This document shows, piece by piece, positions 1-11,270 of a stretch of 64,000 nucleotides of DNA. This DNA comes from Staphylotrichum longicolle (lineage: Eukaryota > Ascomycota > Sordariomycetes > Sordariales > Chaetomiaceae), in the NCBI GenBank assembly GCA_019096155.1, contig JAHCVI010000003.1:4588001-4652000 (forward strand), given 5' to 3'. How positions within the stretch are numbered: position 1 is the first letter of the stretch; the number at the start of each line of letters is the position of its first letter. The notes under the pieces were generated by a model, which did not search any database, had not been told where the DNA came from, and saw only the letters and a list, made by a program, of their open reading frames with translations. Position numbers and translations under genes: made by a program.

Positions 1-539
1 AGTTGCCATGGAAACAACGGATCACGAACCCAGATGTCACTGTCTAACCATGCGAACTCTGGTTGCTGTGGCGCGGTGTCCAGCTTGTGAGCAGGGAGTA
101 CACGGCTTTCTTGTGAATTGTGAGAACGACTCACAACAAAGATCTTGACAGCATGCGGACGAAGCTTCCTGAGCTCGACAAGAAGCTGAATGACCTTGTC
201 CTGGAGCGGATCATCATATCTCATGGCCACGGCGGTGTGAAGCAAGTTGTCGTAGAAGGCGATGAGATAGCCCGTCCAGCCCTTCTTTGTTCGGTTGTAC
301 CCGTTGAACTTGGGCTCGTAGACTGCAGCGTACATGTCATCAAACAGCCGTGCAAACTTGACCGCGGCATCGGCATCTTCGCAAAGCAGATACTTCTTGA
401 TGGCGCCAGCCAAATGGTGATCAAAGTCGACCTCGGCGTTTGTCTCAAGAAACCGGGCTAGGTTGTCGTCGAGGAGTTGCAGCCATGCTGGTCTGTTCTC
501 CGCATTGGTGTCTCCAGCGTTTGTCTCGGTGGCGGTCAT
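1..539 (-). CDS. Uncharacterised protein, 3' part outside the window
   Basis: This minus-strand reading frame opens at the ATG at 539 and runs off the left edge, so only about the first 160 residues are visible. The protein is hydrophilic and predicted mostly helical (LLDDNLARFLETNAEVDF, then IKKYLLCEDADAAVKFARLFDDMY). It has no signal peptide or membrane segment. A 51-nt intron (134 to 84, GTGAGT...CACAAG) is likely because it has a good donor, but the frame is also open through it, so its removal is not proven. The neighbouring 0.5 kb upstream separates it from the 3' end of the regulator gene on the same strand. I do not recognise the family; a remote resemblance to fungal DUF3632-type helical proteins is only a suggestion. 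Start choice: first ATG after in-frame stops. Confidence 0.6.
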   Translation of the reverse strand, partial: MTATETNAGDTNAENRPAWLQLLDDNLARFLETNAEVDFDHHLAGAIKKYLLCEDADAAVKFARLFDDMYAAVYEPKFNGYNRTKKGWTGYLIAFYDNLLHTAVAMRYDDPLQDKVIQLLVELRKLRPHAVKIFVVSRSHNSQESRVLPAHKLDTAPQQPEFAWLDSDIWVRDPLFPWQ

Positions 540-1088
540 GGCGAGCTGTCGGGGAGAGTGGAATGAAGATAAGCGGAGGAACAGCCAGCGAGGCGGGGGA
601 CGATGATGCGAGAGGTTGGACCAACAGTACCTTATGAAACATGTACCACTGGGCTGTTTGGCGCCTGGACCTGTGATAAAGCGCGGTTAAATGGAAGCGC
701 GCGCTGCCGCTCCGAGTATGATTGGTTCATTGATTGTTGGTTGTTCTGTTGGCTGTCACCACATGCACGATCGTGGAAAGAGGATTTGAGCGGTTCATGG
801 CACAAACGGGCAGGCCAGCCAACGACAGCAACAACATGAAGATGCCCGTCATGAGTGCCCCGTCAAGCCCCTGCGTCAGCCGCCGCCGTTTAGGCGCGAT
901 CTCACTTCCAAGAGCCCTCAGCCGATTTCAGGCAGACCAAGCCCGTACAGCCAAACGAGCCAGTTGAGACACGGACGGATAAGAACGTTCGAACATATTT
1001 TGGAACAAATCATAAGTTTGAAGCCAAAGTCCCTCAAACAACAACAAACTGACCTGGGTATCTGGGATATGACATGTACTTGCGACAC
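540..1088. other. Intergenic: promoter of the left-edge gene and 3' flank of the regulator
   Basis: Short open frames on both strands here lack codon bias or recognisable domains. Because both neighbours are on the minus strand, the left part should hold the promoter of the truncated gene and the right part the terminator of the Zn2Cys6 gene. No clear motif was seen. Confidence 0.6.
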
Positions 1089-3264
1089 TTAAACACCGCC
1101 AAACACAAACTCCCGAGACTCAAACACGGCCAGATGGTCCCTTGCAAGATGGTTGAAGCTCTGCGTCTTTCTCAAAGCTTCCATGCAAGACTGGATATCG
1201 TCATCTGATATTGGCCCAATCTCTCCATCCGACGCTGGATGATAATATGCTCCCATTCCTCCCTTGCGATCCGCCAACAGATGTGATGCAGCGAGGGAGA
1301 CGGTTATCGGCAGAAATATGGGGGCCTGGCCTCGTGGGTGGTGCATTAGCCTCGCGTGTGTGGCACAGACGGAATGCAGTGCCATGTCAGCGCAGGGTCT
1401 GAAGTGTCTCACCTTGAAATACCCGATGTGTTCGTATGCGTTGGCGATGCTGGCTATCTCCCGTGCTGCCCGCGTTGCGCGCTGTTGATATTCAGCAACC
1501 GTTGACCGACACTGGCCGTTGGCGCCAAACGCTTCGACAATCTTCCACATGAGAATGGTGGTCGCGTGCGCCATCGTCAAGACGAACAAGACCATCGGAT
1601 CTGTCACTGCCGAGACGACTCGTGCATTCGTCGACAGTGATCCGAATACCCTGCTCAGCATGCCATCCAGCCATTCGTGTCGAAGCCAGAAATCGAGAGG
1701 CGCGCTGCCAAATCCAAGTTCCATGCTGGAGACGAAATCATGAGAGAGTGCCCGACCGCAAATGGTGAGGACAATTGCGGATTCCGCTAATGGGGACAGG
1801 AAGCTGTGATCACCCGAGGCCATGGCTTCCGGCAAGAAACACCCCGGGATCGGATGACCGCTCTGAAAGGCCACTTCTGGGGATGGAAGGCGGATACACA
1901 TCTGTTGACACAAGTTTAATGAGCAATTCTTTGTTGGCCGGAGGGAAAATAATGATCATCAGAAGTCGGAAGAGGAGACGCTGTGTGACCAAAAAGCAAG
2001 ACCAACGACTCACCATTTCTTCAGTAAGAGTCAGGGGGCCGCGACTCCTCATGCATATAAGGCGATCGAGACAGTAAGCCACCCAGAAGGTCCTCCTTCG
2101 TTCCTCTTGAGCCACCTCGTCTCCGTCGGCATTCATACTACCAGGAGTGTCAATGTCGTGAAGCTGGGCGAGCTGGACAAGGCGAAAGGCACGCCCAGCA
2201 CTGATCGACGCACGGCGGTAACTAGCCCGGGCCAACTCGTAGAAAGCAATCAGTAGCCATGCCTGGACCTGCTCAATCCTGACAGGCTGCACGTCATCGT
2301 CGACTAAGTCGAGGGCTTCGAGCATCTGTCGCGTTTCTGTGTAAAGCAACTCCCGAGAGCTCTCAAACTGCGACGAGAGGGCCATGGCCAGAGTCCACAT
2401 GGCGTACTGGAGGCAGAGCATGTAGGTGGGTCCGTCTGTGCTGGGGTTCCGTCGCGATCTCGTAAAATATCGCGAGTGATTGAAAATCGGGAGATTGGGG
2501 TGGACGCGGTCGAAATACAACTGGTCTCTGAGCGCAAGCGGAGTGTTAGAGGACGAGATTCAAGTCCCTGCACAGACGAAGACAAAATGGGGACAAACTT
2601 ACAGGTCGGCGCGCATCAGATCATCGACAAAGGTGCTCTTTGGCGGAGACGGCGGTGTAGGTGGAAAATGAAACGCCGAGAAGTCCAAGGGGGCGGATGT
2701 CGGCGTCACGGGCGACACCTGGACGTGAATCCCGCCATCCCAGCTTGATTGATCCTGACATGGCGACACCAGTGTCGGGGATCGGCCTTCTGAAGCGGAC
2801 GAGGCGACCAGAGGCTCAGCCGTTGGTGTCGTGGCGGGTTCACCAGCGAGAATCGTCAAAGCATCGCTGCCGTGGTCAATGCTCAGGCGTCGTTCGAGGG
2901 CGACTTGTCGAGAATCAGGACTGCGTGGACAGACACTGGAGGACGAGGAGCTTACCAATCCGGCTTCGCAGTGCCTTGAGATCTCCCTTTTTTGGGCCTC
3001 GCGCGAGTCGGTTGTGGTTGACTTCGCAGACAATGCCAGCATCAACACACGTCCCACATTGTGGGCGTTGCCTGTCACCTGGGGGTCGGTCGTGATTTCC
3101 GTGTCAGCACTGCGATGCAACCAGAATCGTACCACTTTTCAAACTGGTCTCTTACATCGCAACTTCCGCTTTCGACACTCCTCGCACGCCGACCCTGGCA
3201 GTTGCCTCGATTGGCCAGTGCCCGCGGTCCCGTGGCTGCTGCCTGTGCGCCTAGATGCCGCCAT
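1089..3264 (-). CDS. Zn2Cys6 fungal transcription factor with fungal_trans middle homology region
   Basis: Six exons: 3264-3156, 3078-2956, 2903-2603, 2527-2014, 1901-1413 and 1325-1089. All five introns (52-112 nt) have GT-AG ends and together give an uninterrupted 590-residue protein. Exons 1 and 2 join to make a complete binuclear zinc cluster at about residues 27-54: C-x2-C-x6-C-x6-C-x2-C-x6-C, starting CEECRKRKLRC. A basic linker (ARGPKKGDLKALRSRI) and a short coiled coil (VALERRL) follow. Residues of about 80-175 are Ser/Pro-rich and probably disordered. From YFDRVHPNLPIF onwards the sequence matches the fungal_trans domain (PF04082), including the RRRTFWVAYCLDRLICMR block. The protein should be a nuclear DNA-binding regulator; its targets cannot be inferred. 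An in-frame ATG at 3393 would add 43 residues, but 3264 is preferred because it lies close to the zinc cluster. The last intron (1412-1326) is a multiple of three, so a retained form would stay open. Confidence 0.88.
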
Positions 3265-6200
3265 GGGAAATGACGATGGGCTGAGAGGGTGCCAGTGATT
3301 TGGGTTAGGCAAGAGCGGGAGGGACGGACCGGGTCTGGATTGCGCGGACTTGCAGGGTTTTGCTGTGCTATAAATCTGGTAGGAGGGGATCATCTCCTGG
3401 TCTTTCCCTCTCAGAGCCACGGCTTACTGGGATGTGCTCTTGTTCACTCAGGTGCCCTGAGCCGCCGAGGTGAGGAACCCGGTGAGTTTCAAGTTGCAGC
3501 ACGTCGTGCCTTGCCGGGCGTGCCGCTCTCTTGCTGCCTTTGGTCACCCAGATTGCTTGGGTTGGCATGCTCAGAGTCCAATGCGAATGGCGGCATCCCT
3601 CCCGTCGCTCCCCTGGGGCATTCTCACGCCAACATCGCGGTATGTAGGGTTGGCTTGGGCAAGGGACCCCCCCGGCTGCCACCGATCACCAAGGACTTGC
3701 TGGCCCATCGGACACATCCCGCCGTCCCCATGGATCTACTCGGGCTCCACATTCCCGCCGCAACTCGGCGGGGGGCCTTGTGGGACACTTGGGGATCCCG
3801 CCGTGGCCCTGCGCCAGGGAGACTGGGGATGGTACGCTGACGAAGCTCTTTCTGACGGTCCCAGGTTCCCAACCGCTGCGCTGCAGCATGGCGGGCTGTG
3901 CTGACTGCAGAAGACGGGAAGCTCGCACCACACCCCTCCCGTCCCGTCCTGTCATCAACACGCACGCCTCGCGTGCTGAGCGTTCCTCGTCGTGCCAGAC
4001 ACTGGTTTCGCCATGGTTTTGCTGCATGTTTACCTAAGGCGGACTATGGACACCCAGATGGAAGCCGGCAAGAGCCCTATCTGCTCGCGGGTGATCGGCG
4101 GCCAGGATGATGGCCGGGACCACCCTGGATCCCTGCTCATGACCAAAAGGGGGAGCTCGATTGTGCACCTGGTCTGCGCCCCAGCAAGCGCCCACCAGAA
4201 TCGGACATCCTTTCCTCGTCAGGTCCCCCATTCAGCTTGCGTCTGTGGTTGCACATGGCCAACGCGCAGAGCATTTCCAAAACAGGCACGAACCACACCT
4301 CCAAGGCACCGCACCCGTTCGGCTGGTCTTGTGTCACCACAAAACGCTCAGACGGGCCGCGCAGACGGGAAACCGGCGACATCCACGGCAATTGGCTGGT
4401 CTCGCCCAAGCCCTGAATTTGCGCCTGTTGACGCCCATCAGCCAACCTCGATCTCGCTCCGTTCCCGCCTTCACGCCATCCGTTTTCTCGTCCTGTTGCT
4501 CCACCCGCTTCGTCCAGTCACAATCTATGCTGCCGATCGACTCTGAAGCTCTCACCGCCTTTGACTGGTCCGGTTGTAGTCACTTGGTCACTCCTCGGCT
4601 TCGACCAGACGCCAGCGTACGTTCTCGCGGTTGGTGAAATGGATGGATGGCAAGAAAGCCTCACGCACGCGGCCCATGCTCCTGGTGCATTGGGCGTGTG
4701 CCCAAAGCTCGTGGATTTCCTGCGAGCTTCCGAACCGATCCTCGACGGCCGTGTGGTGCCGTTGTTTTCTGTTTCCCTTGTGCGGACAGCGTGGCGAGCG
4801 TGCCTCTCCACCTTTGCCTCAGTCGCCTACGGATGCGACTTCCATGGTGATCCTGACAAGCAATGCCGCAGTGTTCTCTTGTTTTTTGTTCCAGGCCACT
4901 TTGTTCTCTCGCTGAGCATCAGATCCATGGCCTTGGATTCCAAGATGACAGGGGCTTACACCCCGGTGGCGCAGACGCCACCCTTTCCGAACCATCGGGT
5001 ATTTGCCCGACGGAGCGCTGTGATGTTGACATGCAGGCGATCTGTGCAGGGATGTGTACTGTGCGATCTCGACCAAGCTCGCATCGAGATTGGAACAGAA
5101 ATATGCCCAGTGCTTACACCCGCTACCGCAGCATGGGCTCCTCACCTGGCACTGGGACAGGCTGAGACATCAGGCGATTAAGAGATATGCGACCAACCCG
5201 ACGACCTACATGAAGTATAACCGACGTCTCAGAACGGCAGGCCAACAGGCCTCAGTGACGTTTGCAATGGCAAAGAGAACCCCGAAAGACGCCGGCTTCC
5301 GGCCCGGAATCTCGCCCGGTGCCCCTAGCCTGCAGCAGCACAGTGCTCACTCAACCCTGCCCTGGCCGAGCTCCTCGTCCCGGAGTACACTCGGCTCAGC
5401 CTTCGCTGGCCCGGCCAAGAAATTGATAGCAGGGGAATCGGCCCGGCTTCAGCCGTTCGTTGTATCCGACGTCTGACTTTAAGTAAAGCCCCTACGCTTC
5501 CCCAGCTGAGCTAGGAATCGATTTGTCTCAAACCACCTTCCCATGAGGACCTGCCCATTGGCATTCTACCCTGCCTGGCTGAGGAACGATCCTCACAAAG
5601 GCCGACCCGAGTCCGTGGTTCGGGGATCAGTAACACGGCCGTGACCACGGTTGTGGAACAACTGGTATGTGATGGTCGGATCGCCGGACGCAGTACGACT
5701 CGAATAACCGAATTGGCCCCAATTCGTTTGAGCAAGGCTCCGGAAGCCCAGAGGGGGACGAATCCCAACCGATCCTCGAACACGCGCCTGCAGTCACCGT
5801 CGGACAACGCCGGAGATCGGAAAGTGCGTGCTTGGTGCGATGCTCATGTGATCAAGGAGCTTTGGTGTCGATGATTTGGAGCATGCGACCTGCAACCGCA
5901 TTTTGACAGCGGAGGCGACATTGACTCGCCAGTGAGAAGGTGCTGGGATTGGAACATGTGAGCAGCTTCGCTTGCCACCATCACATGCCACGCGGAGAAG
6001 TGGATAGAACCCACTTCCAGTCTCCGGGAAATTCGGAGTGCTTGGTTCGAGGCGCAGTTCCTGACCCTTTCAGTTGTTCGCGAGCAGTAGGAGGGGTGCT
6101 TGTGGAACAGAACCGAAGAAGCCTGAGTTACACGAGCCGTTGCCCACATCCGTTCACGCGGTTCGAGGCCATTTATGCGGCCCCCCATGTGCTCCATGTG

Positions 6201-8706
6201 AAGCAAGGTGCGGTATCTCAACAGAATCGTGAGACATCGTGGCGAAGATCTTGCTCTACCTCAAGACCGAAGCAACGGCATCCAGTGCACAACGGATCGA
6301 GTGCCTGGACTACGCACTGACTTGGTGTCTCACAGTCTGCTCAAACTCTCCGTCACGCCCAAGGAGAATGGGGTCTGTGAGACAGAGCTCTCATCCACGT
6401 CACCAGGGCGAGCGAGGCTCTCAAAGGCAGATCGGAGAGCCAGATCTGCCCAGTACATTCTACACAGTAGATTACTCGGCAATACACTTTGCAGGTCAGG
6501 AGAGCTCACCCAGATGCATGGAACTGATTGGACAGGATACGGACTGCCGTGGGGGTCGTTGGGAATGACATCGAAGCGAAGGTGCGCAGGCCGAGGAGCT
6601 TCGGGGGCCATTGTCTGCCTGACGCTGACTGACACCAAGCACGCGTTCATGACCAGTTACCTGAGCATTTGGACAGCCAGACACTGTTCTCTGTACCCAT
6701 TTGTAGCTTGTGTGGACTGTTGCCACATCAACTGAAGACGTACCGAACCTACATGCGGCTGAGATGCATTGGGGGCAGAGTGTCGACTTTGGTCTCTAGC
6801 AAAACGATACGCTCGCAGTGAACTAGGGCCGAGAAAGACGCAGAATCTCGCTTTAGCTCTCACCACTGCTCCTGCCGCTGTTTGCAAAGCCGCATCATGG
6901 CGAGGGTCGCATGTTTTCAATCCTGCTCAACCAGAAGAGTCATTTTGTCGCGCGGGTGCTCTGCACAGTGTCCGCGCCGTCCAAAGGGACATTCGTTGTT
7001 GGAATAGCTCACAGGTACCTCACTATTCTTCTATTGAAAGTCTCCAGCTGAGTTGGGACTAGAGAGGCTGCGAGCCTTAGGATCCCGTTGTAGCGGCGCC
7101 AGGGTATCGCCGCTGACCTTTGGTTTGGTGCACTGTTATGGTCCACGAGGCAGGTCATTCCAATGGAGGTTCGCACTTCGGTTGATGTTTCCGTCCAGGG
7201 TAGAGGATACTGATAACGAGAAGTTCAGAAGATCGAGGACCGTCAACTTCTAGTACTATTTCCCGGTATCACTACCTAAGGATTTTGGCCCGCGATCCAT
7301 CTAGATTGGGCTGTTGGCTGGCTCCAAAGGCTTTACCTCAACGGGGGTTGGGTAAGGTACCTTTGCCCTGGCAGGCTTGATTTCAAGATAAGAGTAACGT
7401 TGCAAGATTGAGACGCCCTGTGTGCAAAGTCTCCATGTAACTGACCCCTAGAGAAAGGTACACACCTTGTAGTGTGGTGTCGAGTTCCATTCCAGCTGGA
7501 GACACCAGACCCCTTGCATGTGATGTCGCATGCCGCAGGCACCATTTCTCAAAGAACAACCGGGTACCCAGAAGGGTCGCATTTGTCATTAAAAGCTGGT
7601 AATATAACCCTTGAAACCCCTAAAGGGGGGTAATGTAACCCACGGGCTATGTCTAAAAACAACCGATAACTGCCAACGTCCAGTCTGAGTCTCTCTACTC
7701 TGGCCTGTCATGATTGAAGTCATTCGTGCAGGTCGGTTGCCAGCACTAACCGACGCAGCAAACGTAAAGATATCAGCATTGGATGTTATGCGCTGATTGT
7801 CCTATAGGAGAGGTATTCTTTAGCACTCGAGGGATTTCTCCATGCACGACTTTTCCCCAACTTTTGCAGGGTCACCTTTCCATTTTCCAATGCTACCTTC
7901 TAGGCAACAATGTCCACCTACCCCTGGATGAGAGCTTGCCTGACCATCCCTCGGTCCAAACCTCCCGGCTTGTAGAGCCCCTCAGTTCGGAGCTTCTTCC
8001 CAAACGACGAATCATATCCGGTGATACCGCAACCAGACCTTCCTGATTCGTCCACAGACTGGCAATCTCCAACTCGTGGCCGCTACCCGGTGATCCCATC
8101 TGCGTGCCAATGCCGGGCACGCGGAACTCTAGTTGAACTTGGCTGTCAGCTCCGCATTTCATTGGGCGCCCGCACCACACTCCTCTACAACACTTATCTT
8201 GGTAAGTCCGATAACGACCGAGGTGGTGTCTGTTAACTGGCGCTTCTTGGGACATGACCCTGCGATGCGCGGAGGTATCCGCATGGTTGAGTCCCAATGA
8301 CCCATGACGGGGAAATGACCAGCCCGTGAGCGTTTTGAAGCAACCAGCACCAAAGAAGAAAAAGAAAGTGGAGAGCAGACACGCGCCCAAGGTCTCAATC
8401 CAAAAGGCACAATTCAAGGACCACCCCCGCTGGCGAATCCGGCAGCAACGTTGCTGGTAGGTGTCAGGAGGAACTGTAGGCTAGGATAGGGGCTGTCATC
8501 GACCCGAACGCTGGCATGTTGCGGATCCCAAAACCAGGGACCTAGTCGCAACTACTCAAAGAGTTTTGTGCTCGTGGTGCACGTAGAGGCATGTAACAGG
8601 GCCGAAATTGCGTCCTGCGAATGGGTATAAGACATCATGTCCGGCCTCGTTTCCAATGGCACCGTGATACACAGAGTCAGCAACCACATCGAACTGGTTT
8701 GCCACG
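3265..8706. other. 5.4-kb gene-free region
   Basis: The longest reading frames here (for example 4561-5181 plus, 206 aa) have no domain, no signal peptide, no plausible splice partners and overlap equally long frames on other strands. No tRNA cloverleaf, long terminal repeat, transposase motif or tandem array was visible by eye. It lies between the 5' end of the regulator and the 5' end of the chitinase gene, so both promoters are in it. A degraded transposon or a non-coding transcript cannot be excluded. Confidence 0.5.
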
Positions 8707-10098
8707 ATGCTGCCCCTATCTCTTAAAGTTGCGGCGCTTGCTGCTCTTTCCTTTGGCTCTTTTCTAACTGGTGCATCGCCAGTGTCCTCAACAGACACAA
8801 AACTTGATGCTCGACAGGCAGTTGGCTACAAGAACATTGTGTACTTTACAAACTGGTCCGTATCCCAAGACCTTCAGAACAGCGACCAAGTACGAAACTG
8901 ACAGAATCAGGGGCATCTATGGCCGCAACTACCAGCCGGACCAGCTTCCTGCGTCTCAGCTCACACATGTACTCTACTCCTTTGCCAACATTCGTTCGAG
9001 CGGCGAGGTCTTCTTGTCAGATACGTGGGCAGACACGGACAAGCACTACCCAGGGGACTGTACGCCAACCCCCTTTTTTTAGTCCCTGCTATTCATCGTC
9101 CCACTGACCACCCCCAGCTTGGAATGATGTCGGCCACAACGTCTACGGCTGCGCGAAGCAACTGTTCCTTCTCAAAAAGTCCAACCGCCAGCTCAAGACC
9201 CTGCTCTCCATCGGCGGGTGGACGTACTCCACGACTTTCCCTGCTGCCGCCAGCACTCCTGAGAACCGCGCGCTCTTCGCCTCCTCAGCCGTGCGCCTCC
9301 TCGCTGACCTCGGATTCGACGGCCTCGACATCGACTGGGAATACCCCGCCAACCCCACCGAAGCAAACAACTTCCTCCTCCTCCTCAAGGCCGTCCGCTC
9401 CGCCCTCGACGCCTACGCCGCCGCCCACGCCCCCGGCTACCACTTCCTCCTAACCATCGCCTCGCCCGCGGGTCCAGACCACTTCTCCGTCCTCCCCCTG
9501 GGCGCCATCGCCTCCACAATCGACTTCTTCAACCTCATGGCCTACGACTACGCCGGCCCCTGGTCCTCCGCCGCAGGACACCAAGCCAACCTCTTCCCGG
9601 CCCCTAACAACCCGTCCTCGACCCCCTTCTCCACATCCGCGGCCGTCACCGCCTACCTCGCCGCCGGCGTGCCCGCACAAAAGATCGTCCTCGGCATGCC
9701 CATCTACGGCCGCACCTTCGCCAACACCTCCGGCCCGGGCACCCCGTACAGCGGCGTCGGCTCCGGCGGCAGCTGGGAGACGGGGATCTGGGACTACAAG
9801 GTGCTCCCGCGCGCGGGCGCCGAGGTGCGGTACGACGCGACCGCAGGCGCGACGTACAGCTATGATGCCAACGCGAAGGAGATGGTGTCGTTTGACACCG
9901 TGGAGATGGTGCAGCGCAAGGTGGGGTGGGTCAAGGCCCAGGGCTGGGGCAGCATGTTCTGGAGGCGTCGGCGGATCGGGTCGGGGCGGGCAGCTTGATT
10001 GGCGCGAGCTTCGCGGCGCTGGGGAGGGTGGCGATGGGCAGAATTTGCTGGCGTATCCGGATAGTCAGTATGATAATGTGAAGGCTGGGTTCGCGTGA
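8707..10098 (+). CDS. GH18 chitinase (class V, ChiB-like), two apparent frameshifts near the 3' end
   Basis: Exons 8707-8855, 8911-9059 and 9118-10098 (introns 55 and 58 nt) encode a secreted endochitinase that cleaves beta-1,4-GlcNAc polymers. A signal peptide (MLPLSLKVAALAALSFGSF) is followed by the GH18 barrel: YFTNWGIYGRNYQP, then SIGGWTYS, then the catalytic DGLDIDWEYP with acid/base Glu near residue 174, then MAYDYAGPW and GMPIYGRTF. The first donor (GTCCGT) is unusual. As written, the frame ends at 9998 (392 aa, tail WRRRRIGSGRAA). The conserved end, EASADRVGAGSLIGASFAAL and then DGQNLLAYPDSQYDN, continues in two further frames. One base is missing at about 9962 and one at about 10031, both beside G runs. 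With those two bases the length would be about 426 aa, normal for the family. I think assembly error is likelier than a real pseudogene. Confidence 0.9.
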
Positions 10099-10542
10099 GG
10101 GTGCGCGTCGGGTTGAAAGGTAGGATGGAGGTATTCGCGGCTGGGGCTCGGTGAGGACTGCACATTGGGGAATAAGGAGACCTCGCCTGTGTGGTAGGAG
10201 GTGCTGGTTCGGTCGCAACTCATCGAGGGTCGATGCTTGTTTTGGGTTTTCTCAGTACTTTTTTGTTCTTCCCACTGGTTGGATATGCTTCTGGGCACAA
10301 CGTCAATACGACGGTCACTTCTCAAACCCTACATTGTATCTCTCCCCTCAGGGTAACTCGCTTTGGGATTTTGATTCTTGAACAAACTTTGTTTTTCACA
10401 GCACTTGGGGCAGTTTAGCTTTGGCAGGGCCACACAGTGTTTTTTTTTGTTTTCGTTCATGCTGTTTCTGCGACGGCAATAACAAAATATGACTTCGACT
10501 TGTTCACTCTCATGCACCCCCTCACCGCTCACCCAGTCCAAT
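10099..10542. other. Convergent intergenic spacer
   Basis: Shared 3' flank of the plus-strand chitinase and the minus-strand Thr-rich/CBM-like gene. It contains T-rich stretches such as the t-run near 10440. No gene was seen. Confidence 0.6.
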
Positions 10543-11270
10543 CTACCGAACGGGAACGCAGGTAACCTCGTCCAGATAAAACTCGTTGAGGGCGACAGTG
10601 TCCGCCTGGGGGCTGGCGGCCTGGATCGTGATCGTATCGGAGCCGCTTGACACAAACGTAAAGGTCTCGCGCATCCAGGCGCCACCCTCGTTGGCGCGCA
10701 TGACCATGCCGATCTTGTTTGTGTTGTTGACCATGACTTTTCCCTGGGGGGTGACGACGGCGCGTGGGAACGCCCCTTCCGGCAGGTAGGTCTTCCAGGC
10801 GCGCCGTAAGCTACACGAGTAAGTCGTCCCGACGACGCCCACCACGGTGGTTTGGACGCCGCTGTAGGACAGATTGGCCAGCTTGCGGAGGGCGAGGACG
10901 CGTTAGCCAGGTCCGAGGCTGACGACGGCTACGTCAGGGCCCGAAGAACTCTCCAGCTGTCCTCCGTGGCCTTTTCAAAATCTCCATTAGCGACAATGTT
11001 GGGGTCGGAAACGGCGGTTACGGTGGCCGTCACGGTCGCAGTAGTGGTGACCGTGGCCTCGATGGAGACCTGGGTGACGACGTTGGTGGCAAGCGTGGTC
11101 TCGGTGACGGGAACCACGACGGTCGTCGTCGACGCCAAGGTTGTGAGCTCCCCACCGGCGGTGGCCGTCTCCGTCACCGTGACGGTCCTGGATGGAGCGG
11201 GCTCGGTGATGACTGTGGGCACGACGCCGGCTCGCGAGCAGGCAGACTTGACCTGTCGAAGGACTGGCAT
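10543..11270 (-). pseudogene. Broken gene for a Thr-rich protein with a CBM-like C-terminal module
   Basis: The minus-strand frame from ATG 11270 gives a Thr/Val-rich stalk (many TVTVT, TATVTATVT blocks) and then IVANGDFEKATEDSW. NGDFE plus a jelly-roll-like tail is typical of CBM4_9-type or similar carbohydrate-binding modules in secreted fungal proteins. After DSW the frame ends at a TAG near 10930. The expected continuation (SSSGPDVAVVSLGPG) is in another frame, equivalent to one lost base. It then meets an in-frame TAA at 10905-10903 and resumes as RVLALRKLANLSYSGVQT to the natural end, NEFYLDEVTCVPVR. Two separate lesions, and no signal peptide at the visible start, make this look like a decaying gene; a missed 5' exon is possible. 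It converges on the chitinase, which could be a functional pairing in wall binding, but that is speculation. Confidence 0.6.

Noticed and set aside
4561..5181. 206-codon plus-strand frame in the first desert
   Set aside because: No domain, no codon bias distinct from the antisense frame, and no splice partners; not enough to call a gene.
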